Notes: a model not told the origin generated them from the letters alone. A stretch of 59,914 bases of DNA from Sporosarcina luteola (GCF_007991495.1 NZ_BJYL01000002.1:1-59914); one strand, 5' to 3'; numbered from the stretch's first letter, positions 51,001 to 59,077 are shown. Numbers and translations are program-made.

Positions 51001-54000
51001 TACATCGCATACCAAGCAGAACTTGTCGACTACGGCATGGGCTACGACATCAACACGAAGTTGAAAGCGACTTACGAAGTATTGAAGAAAGATGAAGTCG
51101 TTGCATCCGGTCCAGTTAAGCTTGAACAGGATGGATCGTTCACATTCGACGTTGGTGCGTTGGATAAAGACGCAAGCGTCATCGTGAAATACGAAGATGC
51201 GGCTGGTAATAAAGCTGAACAGCTCTTAGTCGGCGACGGTGGAACGGGAACTCCTGTTGAAATCGATCCGATGGCTAAAGTACCGAGCGAACCGATTGCA
51301 GCTGATCATCCGACTGTATCGACGTTCAGCCTGGACAACGTTGCGATTTCTCCGAATACGGATGGAAACCGTGATGTAGCGAATTTCGAATTCAACATGA
51401 AGGTTGATCCGAATACTTCGGTCGCCATCAATGTATTCGATGCACAACGACCGACAGCTGGAAGATATGGTAACGGTATTATCGGAGACATCTTCTGGGA
51501 TCATACGAAACCGAAAAGTAAAACAGGCAAGTTCGACGGTGTCTATACAGATGCTCAGACATTCGATAAGAAAACATTATCAGACGGCGTTTATGGTTTA
51601 GAATTGAATTCTCAAACAGCAGATCGTACAGTCATCTCGGCTTGGCTCCAGCCAGTATTCGTTAAAACGACTGCGCCTGAATTGACGGTCACAGCTGAGG
51701 GCAATAAGATCACTGGTTCAATCAATGACAAATTCATTGATTACAAAACGATCGTCAAAGAACAGTTCAATAAAGAATACGACTTGAACACGTATGTCGA
51801 AGTCATCGCGGTAGTTAAAGATGAGGATGGCGAGACGACGGAAAACAAAATCACGCTTGAGCAAGACGGTACGTTCTCCGCAGCTCTGAAAGGGGCAAAA
51901 GGGGAAAGTGAAGTAACTGTTTTTGCACAGGATATCGTACAAAACATATCAAAAACAACACTTGAATTGACAGAAGAATCGACGGTTGAGTATTCTGTCA
52001 GCAACGAATCTCTTACGCTTGAAGTCGGTGCTTCAGAGCAATTAACAGTAACAGAAACAACAACAAAAGAAGACGGCACGACAGAAGAAAAAGACGTCAC
52101 AGCAGACGTAACATTCACTTCAGCTGACGAAGAAATTGCAACAGTAGAAAACGGAGTAGTCACTGCAGTAGCAGTTGGTGAAACTGAAATTACTGTGACA
52201 TACGAAGACTTCACTGCAACAGTCGCAATCGAAGTGACTGAAGAAGTGAAAGATGAAGTTACGTACGCGGTGAATAAAACAAAAGTTGCCCTTGAAGCAG
52301 GTCATCAGGAACAACTATTTGTAACTGAAACAACGACAAAAGCGGATGGCACGAAAGAAGAGAAGGACGTCACAGCTGACGCAACATTCACTTCAGCCAA
52401 TGAAGCAGTCGCAACAGTCGAAGACGGCAACATTACAGCAGTGGCAGCCGGTAAAACTGAAGTTACAGTGTCATACAAAGACTTCACTGAAACAGTGGCA
52501 GTGGAAGTAACTGAAAAGGCGGTCGGTGAAGAAACAGTTACGTATTCCGTCAATAAAACACAAATGATCCTTGGCGAAGGCCAGCAAGAGCAGCTGTACG
52601 TCACGGAAACAACAGTGAAACCAGACGGCACGGTCATCGAAAAAGATGTCACTGGACATCTTCGCTACAATGTTGTCAATAACACGCATGCAACAGTTCA
52701 AAAAGGACTCGTCACAGCTAAGAAAGCAGGAAAGACACAAGTACGCGTCATGATCGATGGTCAAGAAACGATCTACGTCTACTTGGAAGTAACGAAAAAC
52801 CCACAAAATATCGTCACTTACACGGTCAACCAAACGCATTTAAACGTTGGTGTCGGCCAGCAAGAGCAAGTGATTGTAACGGAAACAACGGTCACTCCTG
52901 AAGGCGATGTTTTCGAAAAGGATGTAACAGGATTTGGTCAGTATAAAGTGATCGATAACTCAGTCGCAACAGTGAAAAAAGGTCTTGTCACTGGTGTGAA
53001 AGCGGGCCAATCCCAATTGCGCATCAACGTCTACGACAGCAATAAACAAGACAATCTTAAAGAAACAATCTATGTCTACGTGAAAGTGGAAGCACTCCCG
53101 CAAGACATCGTCACTTACGAACTCAACATGAACGAGATGACGATGGCAGTTGGCGAGCAAAAGCAATTGAAAGTAACTGAAACAATCGTGACGCCAGCAG
53201 GAAACACGACGCAACGCGATGCAACAGTCGACTCGAAATTCAACGTCGTCAATAACACGCTTGCGACTGTCCAAAGAGGACTCGTTTCCGCACATGCACC
53301 AGGCAAAACGCAAGTCCGCGTCGTCATGCCAAACGGTGACGTCACGCTCGTCTACCTTGAAGTGATGGGCGCACCTGAACAACCGGAACAACCAGAAGAG
53401 CCGGAAACACCGGATACAATCACGTTTGCAGTCAATAAACAACACGTTGCACTCGTTGAAGGTGAAACGGATCAATTGGCAGTAACGCAAACAACGACAA
53501 AAGCGGACGGCACTTCTTCTGATGAGGATGTCACAGCTGCATCGACATTCACATCCAGTAACGAAAACGTCGCAACTATCGCTGACGGCTTCATTACCGC
53601 AACGGGCGCAGGTGAAACAGAAATCACTGTGACAAACGGTGAATTCATAGCGACTGTCACGGTAACAGTCACAGCTGTCGAAGAGCCGGAAGTTGAAGAG
53701 CCTGCAACAAATGTGTACGTCGTTACAGAAGATCACGTTGGCGGCAAAAATGGAAGTCTTTATGTCGACCTATCAGCATTTGACGGGGAAGCCGACATTG
53801 AAATCAGTGCAGCTGTCTTACGCAGCCTCGTTGATGCGAAAAACGAAATCACAATCCAAAAAGACGGCGCAGTCTTCTTGCTTCATAAAAATGCATTTAA
53901 GGATTTGCACACTGATCTTACAATCTCAGTGGCGAAAAATGATGCATCAACTATTGACGGTGCCGTATCCGATATGTACACAATTACATTCTGGAGCGGA

Positions 54001-54195
54001 ATGGGCGAAGCAAAACAACAATTAACAGCGCTCAACAAAAAGCTTGAAATTGTCATGTCGGTGTATGGCAATAAGAAAGTCAACATCCTGAATGTATTAA
54101 CAAATGAAGTCGTTTCTAAGAATGATAAGCCGAAAAATGGCAAAGTCGAGTTCAAATCAGACAATGCCGGCAGCTTCGTAGCAATCGAAATCTAA
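48079..54195 (+). CDS. Secreted Vpr-like subtilase with Ig-like repeats (copy 2)
   Basis: About 2,038 aa, a tandem paralogue of the preceding gene. Same signal peptide, prodomain and S8 domain with Asp254, His317 and Ser645; the protease-associated insert (VSRGEIAFTEKIQFATEKG) is the most diverged part of the catalytic region. The FlgD-like section is nearly identical to copy 1. It then has an extra domain (FSLDNVAISPNTDGNRD to VISAWLQPVF), six BIG2-type repeats, a Pro/Glu-rich linker (EQPEEPETPDT) and a unique C-terminal domain (NVYVVTEDHVGGKNGSLYVD to the end). TTG 48079 follows AAGGGGGAATAGG. Copy 2 may attach to a different surface or substrate through its extra C-terminal domain. Confidence 0.93.
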   Translation: MKNHSFAKLLSTFLAFVLVLSMLTPYTVSANTDPADAAEAATEKQTKAFKEKLSDESTLEQKAAIAEQLDLLSGDAKLHEQLQNVKGNQLVPVIIHLSEKSVGLQTGINKQKGKSLSATEAQQVKQKVRNQQNMAKKEMVIKGIQFTEGFTYDTVLNGMSGTVKADDLEKLLEVKGVTLVEPDTIVYASALDKSKELNSSKGLKKPAPSESKLEEKAKAGQVDAQMDTSIGFLGIEALWNEGYEGQGIKVAVLDTGIDADHPDFKGIYKGGKNFVPHTGNDYARPRADDDASETSPVERPSHRPEFNDRGSAFYTSHGTHVAGTIAAIGNNEYGIKGIAPKVDLYAYRVLGAYGSGSTSGIIAAIDTAVQEEMHVINLSLGGGANTETDAGSFAINNAMLAGTISVVATGNSGPNRGTMGTPATARLGIAVGNTTNPELSAVKAEVTNGGFNLSNNVKFFFTPYGKNLKEELAGELDIIAIPGFGQESDYDQLDVTGKVVHVSRGEIAFTEKIQFATEKGAKAIIIYNSKDHADGNDNPMSNVGSGAAFDVEIPSFNMSYNDGKAIKDGLDNGVGKIVFDVANLIYTTGDEVNDSSSRGPSTPNFDIKPDVAAPGTNIMSTIPMYKADFPEATYEQAYARKTGTSMATPHIAGIAALVKQANPNWDAFDVKVALSNTAKVLDTSKYDVFAQGAGRVQAYAAAHPEILAYAIDTANNDGETVENKKGTVTFGPQDLTNNVEVTKQILVKNENGNGGTYNATVEVTKSFADATVTIDKPTFTVSGEQLLNVTLTASANANPAPGSELLGYIHITGGSTTASLPFAADFGGEAAVELQDMEITETDLSFNGDGVKDEAMLYFTITGDVTTNFLELWDIMDPEGGVYDDGYIGYLHAGSALGAGSYQLAIKGNYTPWDGTGSATIPDGLYTIDYTAQTVSGNPPVIGDYVGPIVVKSEAGTIEGAVEGTTATGQIDDAYIAYQAELVDYGMGYDINTKLKATYEVLKKDEVVASGPVKLEQDGSFTFDVGALDKDASVIVKYEDAAGNKAEQLLVGDGGTGTPVEIDPMAKVPSEPIAADHPTVSTFSLDNVAISPNTDGNRDVANFEFNMKVDPNTSVAINVFDAQRPTAGRYGNGIIGDIFWDHTKPKSKTGKFDGVYTDAQTFDKKTLSDGVYGLELNSQTADRTVISAWLQPVFVKTTAPELTVTAEGNKITGSINDKFIDYKTIVKEQFNKEYDLNTYVEVIAVVKDEDGETTENKITLEQDGTFSAALKGAKGESEVTVFAQDIVQNISKTTLELTEESTVEYSVSNESLTLEVGASEQLTVTETTTKEDGTTEEKDVTADVTFTSADEEIATVENGVVTAVAVGETEITVTYEDFTATVAIEVTEEVKDEVTYAVNKTKVALEAGHQEQLFVTETTTKADGTKEEKDVTADATFTSANEAVATVEDGNITAVAAGKTEVTVSYKDFTETVAVEVTEKAVGEETVTYSVNKTQMILGEGQQEQLYVTETTVKPDGTVIEKDVTGHLRYNVVNNTHATVQKGLVTAKKAGKTQVRVMIDGQETIYVYLEVTKNPQNIVTYTVNQTHLNVGVGQQEQVIVTETTVTPEGDVFEKDVTGFGQYKVIDNSVATVKKGLVTGVKAGQSQLRINVYDSNKQDNLKETIYVYVKVEALPQDIVTYELNMNEMTMAVGEQKQLKVTETIVTPAGNTTQRDATVDSKFNVVNNTLATVQRGLVSAHAPGKTQVRVVMPNGDVTLVYLEVMGAPEQPEQPEEPETPDTITFAVNKQHVALVEGETDQLAVTQTTTKADGTSSDEDVTAASTFTSSNENVATIADGFITATGAGETEITVTNGEFIATVTVTVTAVEEPEVEEPATNVYVVTEDHVGGKNGSLYVDLSAFDGEADIEISAAVLRSLVDAKNEITIQKDGAVFLLHKNAFKDLHTDLTISVAKNDASTIDGAVSDMYTITFWSGMGEAKQQLTALNKKLEIVMSVYGNKKVNILNVLTNEVVSKNDKPKNGKVEFKSDNAGSFVAIEI

Positions 54196-54198
54196 AAC

Positions 54199-54239
54199 AA
54201 AACCAGCCTTTCCGGTAATCGGAAAGGCTGGTTTTCTCT
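54199..54239 (+). terminator. Terminator after subtilase gene 2
   Basis: Perfect 15-bp stem AAAACCAGCCTTTCC / GGAAAGGCTGGTTTT (54199-54213 with 54221-54235) followed by a T-rich tract. Confidence 0.9.
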
Positions 54240-54241
54240 TA

Positions 54242-54270
54242 ATTTGTCAAAAGCATTGGGCGCGACTAAT
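54242..54270 (+). repeat. Left-arm motif of the CCGCGG element, copy D
   Basis: ATTTGTCAAAAGCATTGGG followed by CGCGAC matches the left arm of the elements at 23911, 24205 and 25511. No right arm is seen; the GCAAC array starts about ten bases later. Confidence 0.7.
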
Positions 54271-54279
54271 GTCCGTTCC

Positions 54280-54773
54280 GGCGCAACACAATCAATGCTC
54301 CGCGCAACACAATAAAAAGCTATCGCGACGCAATCAATTCTGTTCGCAACACAATGAAACCGCCGCAACACAACGAAAGAGCCCCTCGCAACGCAATCAA
54401 TTCGGTTCGCAACACAACGAAACCGTCGCAACACAACAAAAGCCCCTCGCAACGCAATCAATTCGGCTCGCAACACAACGAAACCGCCGCAACACAACGA
54501 AAGCTCCTCGCAACGCAATCAATGCGGTTCGCAACACAACGAAACCGCCGCAACACAACGAAAGTCCCTCGCAACGCAATCAATTCTGTTCGCAACACAA
54601 TGAAACCGCCGCAACACAACAAAAGCCTCTCGCAACGCAATCAATTCGGTTTGCAACACAACGAACACCAATCGCAACACAACGAAAGCCCCTCGCAATA
54701 CAATCAACCCATACCGCAACACAACGAACACCAATCGTAACACAATCAACCCACTCCGCAACACAACAAACGC
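54280..54773 (+). repeat. GCAAC array (61-bp period of three sub-units)
   Basis: About two dozen units of GCAAC(A/G)CAA(C/T) with 19-21-base spacing. Three sub-units repeat as a 61-base block: GCAACGCAATCAATTCGG, GCAACACAACGAAACCG and GCAACACAACGAAAGCCCC types. The last part drifts. It fills the gap between the terminator of subtilase 2 and the end of the MFS gene. Open frames inside are shifted copies of the same repeat and are not credited as genes. Confidence 0.93.
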
Positions 54774-54785
54774 ACCTATCCTAGT

Positions 54786-56267
54786 CTATTCCTTCTCCTC
54801 CACCGACACCTCTTCATCCGGCTTCGCACGATATACGAAGAAAGCTAAAATAACCGCGACAATCGACATCGCAAAGGCGATAAAGTAGACGAGTTCAACG
54901 CCTGCCACCATCGCAAGATCAATCGTCCCAGGATCCTCAGGAGTCGCAGAGCCTTCCAAAACCTTCATCTGCCTTGCATTCAAAATGCTGATGAAAATCG
55001 AAACGCCAATCGCGCCGCCAACAGGCTGCAACGTCGACATAACTGCGGTTCCATGAGGATACAACCGTTTCGGCAATTGATTCAACCCATTCGTCTCCGC
55101 CGGCATCATAATCGCCGACACAGTCAACATGATTAAAATATACCCGACAACGACGACCCAAACAGGAGTGTCGACCGTCAATCTGCTCATCATGAACATC
55201 GTTCCGCTCAACACGATCGTCGCCGGAATCATCAGGACGCGCGGCCCGAATTTGTCAAAAAGATGTCCCATGAACGGAGACATAATTCCATTCAAAATGC
55301 TTCCCGGCAACAGGACCAAGCCGGCAGCAGCGGCAGTCAACGCCAACGGACCTTGCATATAGATCGGCAAAATGATCTCAGACGCAAACATCGCCATTAT
55401 AATGATCAAAAACAGGATGACCGCATGCGTATACATCGGGTAACGAAATACCCGCAAATCCATTACCGGCTCCTCCAACTTCAATTGCCGTAGCACAAAT
55501 AAAACAATACCGATGACGCCTGCAATAATTGCGGGCAACACATTTGCGCTTAAAAATCCATCTGTACTTTCTCCGACCGCACTGAAACCATACACAATCC
55601 CTCCGAAACCGACCGTTGAAAAGACCAATGAAATGAAGTCAATCTTCGGCTTCGTCACTTCTGACACATTAATCAAATACTTAGCTGCAAACAAAATTGA
55701 AAACAGTGCAAACGGAATAACGACGATGAATAAATAACGCCAACCGAGATATTCAACAATGATTCCGGAAAGTGTAGGACCAATTGCCGGCGCAAACATA
55801 ATGACAAGGCCAATCAACCCCATCACTTTTCCTCGGCGTTCCGGCGGGAAAATCAATAAGAAAACGTTGAAAATGATGGGCATCAACAAGCCCGTTCCAC
55901 TCGCCTGAATTAACCGTCCGACGAGCAAAATCGAAAACGTCGGGGCTGAGGCACTGACAATCGTACCAATCGTGAAAACAATCATCGTTCCAAGAAACAA
56001 TTGCCTCGTCGTGAACCATTGCATAAGCAACGCGGAAATCGGAATGACAATCGCCATCACAAGCATGAAGCCGGTCGCCATCCATTGCACGGTCGGCAAT
56101 TCAATCGAAAACTCATCCATTAACGTAACCATCGCGATATTCAGCAATGTTTCATTCAAAATCGCAAAAAAAGCACCGATAATGAGTGACAGCATGATCG
56201 GCATGACTTTCACATTCGGATCATCCGCCAAATACTCATATTTTTTCGGTTTCACAGTTTCCTGCAT
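54786..56267 (-). CDS. DHA2-family MFS drug exporter
   Basis: About 493-aa, 14-helix proton-coupled exporter of the EmrB/QacA group. Signatures are a first-helix NETLLNIAM, the motif near WMATGFMLVMAI, GRLIQASGTGLLMPI and the antiporter motif GLVIMFAPAIGPTLSG. It would expel drugs or other amphipathic compounds. The ATG at 56267 follows GAGAGGAG; an ATG at 56285 overlaps that site. The gene is preceded by about 260 bases of leader with a small ORF and a terminator, which suggests control by attenuation. It ends a few bases before the GCAAC array. Confidence 0.93.
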   Translation of the reverse strand: MQETVKPKKYEYLADDPNVKVMPIMLSLIIGAFFAILNETLLNIAMVTLMDEFSIELPTVQWMATGFMLVMAIVIPISALLMQWFTTRQLFLGTMIVFTIGTIVSASAPTFSILLVGRLIQASGTGLLMPIIFNVFLLIFPPERRGKVMGLIGLVIMFAPAIGPTLSGIIVEYLGWRYLFIVVIPFALFSILFAAKYLINVSEVTKPKIDFISLVFSTVGFGGIVYGFSAVGESTDGFLSANVLPAIIAGVIGIVLFVLRQLKLEEPVMDLRVFRYPMYTHAVILFLIIIMAMFASEIILPIYMQGPLALTAAAAGLVLLPGSILNGIMSPFMGHLFDKFGPRVLMIPATIVLSGTMFMMSRLTVDTPVWVVVVGYILIMLTVSAIMMPAETNGLNQLPKRLYPHGTAVMSTLQPVGGAIGVSIFISILNARQMKVLEGSATPEDPGTIDLAMVAGVELVYFIAFAMSIVAVILAFFVYRAKPDEEVSVEEKE

Positions 56268-56342
56268 ATAAAAAACTCCTCTCATCTACTTCAGTATTGT
56301 TGGCTTTCTTACGTAAAAGTAGTCGGAAAGGAGTTTCTCAAA

Positions 56343-56378
56343 ACTCAAAAATAAAAAGAGAGGGCAATCCCATCTCTT
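56343..56378 (-). terminator. Terminator inside the leader of the MFS gene (attenuator)
   Basis: On the minus strand, AAGAGA and GGG pair with CCC and TCTCTT around ATTG (one bulged base), followed by TTTATTTTTG. It lies between the small leader ORF and the MFS start, so it would stop most transcripts unless overridden. Confidence 0.65.
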
Positions 56379-56457
56379 AGTAATTCCGTATGAAATTGTA
56401 AAAAGGCAGTCCCATTCCGAGCACTCCACATAAGCAGAGCCGTCCATAGCTATTCAA

Positions 56458-56496
56458 TTAGCCATTCATCATGATTCGGAATAGAATAGTTGCCAT
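56458..56496 (-). CDS. Leader peptide MATILFRIMMNG upstream of the MFS gene
   Basis: Minus-strand ORF of 12 codons. A perfect GGAGGG lies 8 bases before its ATG (56505-56510), and a good promoter lies just upstream, so it should be translated strongly. It precedes a terminator hairpin by about 80 bases. This layout is that of ribosome-stalling leader peptides that control antibiotic resistance and efflux genes in Firmicutes. Confidence 0.6.
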   Translation of the reverse strand: MATILFRIMMNG

Positions 56497-56528
56497 TTTT
56501 AAAACCCTCCGTTCGAAAATGTACGGCA

Positions 56529-56557
56529 ATAATAGCATGCTCGCAAACACTTTGCAA
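56529..56557 (-). promoter_or_regulatory. Promoter of the leader peptide-MFS transcript
   Basis: Minus strand: TTGCAA (56552-56557), 17-base spacer, and TATTAT (56529-56534) with a TG one base before it (extended -10). Transcription would start about ten bases before the leader-peptide ribosome site. Confidence 0.65.
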
Positions 56558-56660
56558 CTGATAACTGAAACACTAAAACAGATATCTAGTTTAATACTTT
56601 AAAAAACGTGTAATATAGTAATAGAATTGAAACAATCGATAAAAAGGATGTGCATCCAAG

Positions 56661-57266
56661 ATGAGCCCAAACCGTAAAGCCGCCGATCTGCTGCAGTCAA
56701 AAACGGACATCCAAAACTGGGGTGCCCGAAGAGCCAACCGGAAAAAGAAATACAAAACGACATCCAGGCACGTCACAGATTATATCGTCCTCGACTTCGA
56801 AACAACCGGCTTCCGAGCTGGCGCGGACCGCATCATCCAAATCGGAGCCCTCAAATACATCAACCACGAGCGCGTCGAAGTCCTCAACACTTTCATCAAC
56901 CCAGAACGTCACATTCCAATCACCATCACACGACTTACCGGCATCTCGAACGAAATGGTCGAATGGGCACCGACAATCGAAAACAAGATCGACGACCTGA
57001 TCGAATTCATCGACGACCTGCCCATCATCGCCCACAACGCACCATTCGATATGGGATTCCTCTACGCCCTCGATAACATTGAAGGCATCCGAATCCCCGA
57101 ATACACTGTCATCGACACGGTCAAACTCGCACGTAAAATGATCACAGAAACACCGAACCACAAACTGGGTACCCTGGCCAAGCACCTCCAACTCGAACAC
57201 GATGCCCATGACGCAATCGGCGACTGCCTCGCCACAGCCGCTATCTACCAATACTGCACCCAATAA
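56661..57266 (+). CDS. DnaQ-like 3'-5' exonuclease
   Basis: 201-aa DEDDh exonuclease. ExoI is VLDFETTGFR, ExoII HNAPFDMGFL and ExoIII HDAIGDCLA, so all four acidic ligands and the histidine are present. It resembles the proofreading domain of PolC or the epsilon subunit but stands alone. The basic N-terminal 35 residues (NRKKKYK) may bind nucleic acid. ATG 56661 follows AAAAAGGATG. Divergent from the MFS leader. Confidence 0.92.
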   Translation: MSPNRKAADLLQSKTDIQNWGARRANRKKKYKTTSRHVTDYIVLDFETTGFRAGADRIIQIGALKYINHERVEVLNTFINPERHIPITITRLTGISNEMVEWAPTIENKIDDLIEFIDDLPIIAHNAPFDMGFLYALDNIEGIRIPEYTVIDTVKLARKMITETPNHKLGTLAKHLQLEHDAHDAIGDCLATAAIYQYCTQ

Positions 57267-57290
57267 CCGCCGAGCCAGGCGGTTTTTTTG
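57266..57290 (+). terminator. Terminator after the exonuclease gene
   Basis: Stem ACCGCC / GGCGGT (57266-57271 with 57278-57283) starting at the stop codon and followed by six further T residues. Confidence 0.85.
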
Positions 57291-57401
57291 AATGAAAACC
57301 TCCAACTTACACACTTCCCATATTTTTCAATTGTTTAAAAATACGAAAAGAAATGATAGTATATAATGGAATAGAAAACAAATTGAGTAGGAGTGAATGG
57401 T

Positions 57402-57437
57402 TTGAAACAAAAATTATTCACTTTCATTGTCATATAG
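57402..57437 (+). CDS. Possible short ORF of 11 codons
   Basis: TTG 57402 follows AGGAGTGAATGG and encodes MKQKLFTFIVI before a TAG. A TATAAT box lies at 57360-57365. It may be a leader peptide or the truncated start of a broken gene. The next gene begins about 280 bases downstream. Confidence 0.3.
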   Translation: MKQKLFTFIVI

Positions 57438-57698
57438 GGGACGGATGCCAAAGTCAGTGATTAAAGGTGAACACCTACTAGTGGAAGGTGGGGAAATCCG
57501 CCTTACAGTGGTTGGGATAAAATCATAAACCCGATCGTGGTCCGGATCGAAGGATGGAAGAAGCCTTCGTGAAGCAGGAACTAGAAGTAATCGTTTTGTA
57601 GAGCAAGACGGTGAATCGGTCAATTCCCTTTAAAAGCCTGATGCTACTTCAGTGGAAAAACCAAACGGAACCCTTTTCTCCAAAGATGAAATAACATC
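57438..57698 (+). other. Unexplained 260-bp region, possibly a remnant of a mobile element
   Basis: No credible long gene. Hairpins can form: AGGTG/CACCT at about 57468-57479, CGATC/GATCG near 57530-57550, and CTTC/GAAG near 57566-57575. A 26-codon frame from an ATG at 57446 has no ribosome site. The stretch GAAGCCTTCGTGAAGCAGG recalls, to me, the right ends of TnpB-type IS200/IS605 elements, where the guide RNA scaffold lies; that is a weak memory-based hint. No transposase gene is present. Confidence 0.35.
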
Positions 57699-57713
57699 TT
57701 GGAGGAATGGCAA

Positions 57714-58025
57714 ATGAAAAGAAGAATAGAAAATACCGCATTCCAATGTGAAAACTGCGGCGCAAACATTGAACCGTTAACAAATGGCAGCTTCCGAAAC
57801 CATTGTCCCGTATGCCTGTACTCAAAGCATGTGGACAATTTTCCGGGGGACCGCGCAAGTAAATGCAAGGGATTAATGAAGCCGATCGGCCTTGATTATT
57901 CCGGAAAAAAGGGCTACCAGTTGATTCACCAATGTACAAAATGTCAAAAAGTCGGCCGCAACAAAGTCGCGACTGATACCATTCAAGCAGATAACCTTAT
58001 TCAATTTATGACACAGATTGGATAA
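57714..58025 (+). CDS. RNHCP-domain zinc-ribbon protein
   Basis: 103-aa protein with the RNHCP signature (SFRNHCPVCLYSKHVD) and four CxxC-type pairs (CENCG, CPVC, CKG, CTKCQ), so it is probably a zinc-binding protein. The family is widespread in Firmicutes and Actinobacteria but has no assigned role. ATG 57714 follows TTGGAGG. It is transcribed from within the unexplained region upstream and ends before a terminator. Confidence 0.85.
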   Translation: MKRRIENTAFQCENCGANIEPLTNGSFRNHCPVCLYSKHVDNFPGDRASKCKGLMKPIGLDYSGKKGYQLIHQCTKCQKVGRNKVATDTIQADNLIQFMTQIG

Positions 58026-58044
58026 ATATCGCGTTTTCTATCAT

Positions 58045-58077
58045 AGTGCTTTGGCTTAACCCGCCAAAGCACTTTTT
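58045..58077 (+). terminator. Terminator after the RNHCP gene
   Basis: Perfect 10-bp stem GTGCTTTGGC / GCCAAAGCAC (58046-58055 with 58063-58072), followed by five T residues. Confidence 0.9.
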
Positions 58078-58105
58078 AACTGTATTGCTAGGAAAGGAAC
58101 ATGAT

Positions 58106-59017
58106 ATGAAAAACCAGACTAACCCACTAAATCGCTCAACCAAGCTATTGGCATTTGTCTATAGCATTTTCATAGTAGTCCCCATCTATTTCTTACTTGG
58201 CAATGCCTATTATTTGGATTATATAAGCGGTTTCATATTTCTAGGGGCATTAATAGGTCTCATGGTGCTTATTGCAATCCCACTCATTATTTTCCGGAAA
58301 GATAAGTTTAAGAGTCTTACTGCCATTTTGACATTCGTATTATTGTCTCTCTTTTGCGGCTATGAAATTCGACTCCTCGGGTATGAGAGCAATACGTTTA
58401 TTGCAGAAGTGTACAGAGAACCAGAAGAAATTATACAAAACTCCGGGATATATATTTTGTCGATTGGACTTAACGATATTTACTACATGGAAGAGGAGGA
58501 GATGGTAAGAGATATGTACGAAAAAGAAGGCATTCAAATTTTTGATCTGTATAAAATTAAAAACCGGAATAGGTACAATGGCAAAACAAATGAAATAATA
58601 CGATTTTTGGGATTTGGAAAAGAGCAATTTCACGTAATGGGGGAGAATGTAAGAGGTTTTATTGGTGAAGATACTTCAGTTATTAATGAATTTCTGAATC
58701 GGGAAAATCTTGTTGGTGACAGTGCTGGTCTGGCGTTGGGGCTTTCATCGATGGTCCATCAAGGCAGCTTGCATAACCAAATTCCAATCGGTGTCACTGG
58801 AACGTTAGAACCAAATGGAAGGGTCGATCAAGTCGGCGGAATAACAGGGAAGATGATCATATCGGAACAAAATGGATTTCCGTATATCATTGTTCCAGAT
58901 GCAAATAAGGTAGAAGCGGAAGCTGTAAAAAAACGTGAAAACTTAGCAATTGAAATTATACCTGTTCGTCATATTGACGAGGCTGTAATGGTCATGAAGG
59001 AACTGAACACACAGTAA
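58106..59017 (+). CDS. Membrane-anchored Lon-like (S16) protease
   Basis: 303-aa protein. Three hydrophobic helices fill the first 100 residues (LLAFVYSIFIVVPIYFLL, FIFLGALIGLMVLIAIPLII, AILTFVLLSLFCGY). The C-terminal half is a Lon-type proteolytic domain with the Ser-Lys dyad: Ser206 in GDSAGLALGL and Lys249 in GGITGKMII. The spacing of 43 residues equals that in E. coli Lon. There is no ATPase domain and no PDZ domain, unlike YlbL. The active site probably faces the outside or the membrane surface. ATG 58106 follows GGAAAGGAAC. The base composition is more AT-rich than its neighbours. Confidence 0.82.
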   Translation: MKNQTNPLNRSTKLLAFVYSIFIVVPIYFLLGNAYYLDYISGFIFLGALIGLMVLIAIPLIIFRKDKFKSLTAILTFVLLSLFCGYEIRLLGYESNTFIAEVYREPEEIIQNSGIYILSIGLNDIYYMEEEEMVRDMYEKEGIQIFDLYKIKNRNRYNGKTNEIIRFLGFGKEQFHVMGENVRGFIGEDTSVINEFLNRENLVGDSAGLALGLSSMVHQGSLHNQIPIGVTGTLEPNGRVDQVGGITGKMIISEQNGFPYIIVPDANKVEAEAVKKRENLAIEIIPVRHIDEAVMVMKELNTQ

Positions 59018-59077
59018 AAGAAGGGAAATTCCCGACACCTGTAGAATAAAACAGGAATACTTGAAAGGGGAATACCC

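Noticed and set aside
54269..54784. Open frames in the GCAAC array, on both strands
   Set aside because: Overlapping frames start at exact 61-bp offsets, which shows that they are shifted readings of one repeat.
56290..56450. Longer minus-strand frame in the MFS leader starting near 56447
   Set aside because: No ribosome site and it runs through the terminator hairpin. The 12-codon ORF with the perfect ribosome site explains the region better.
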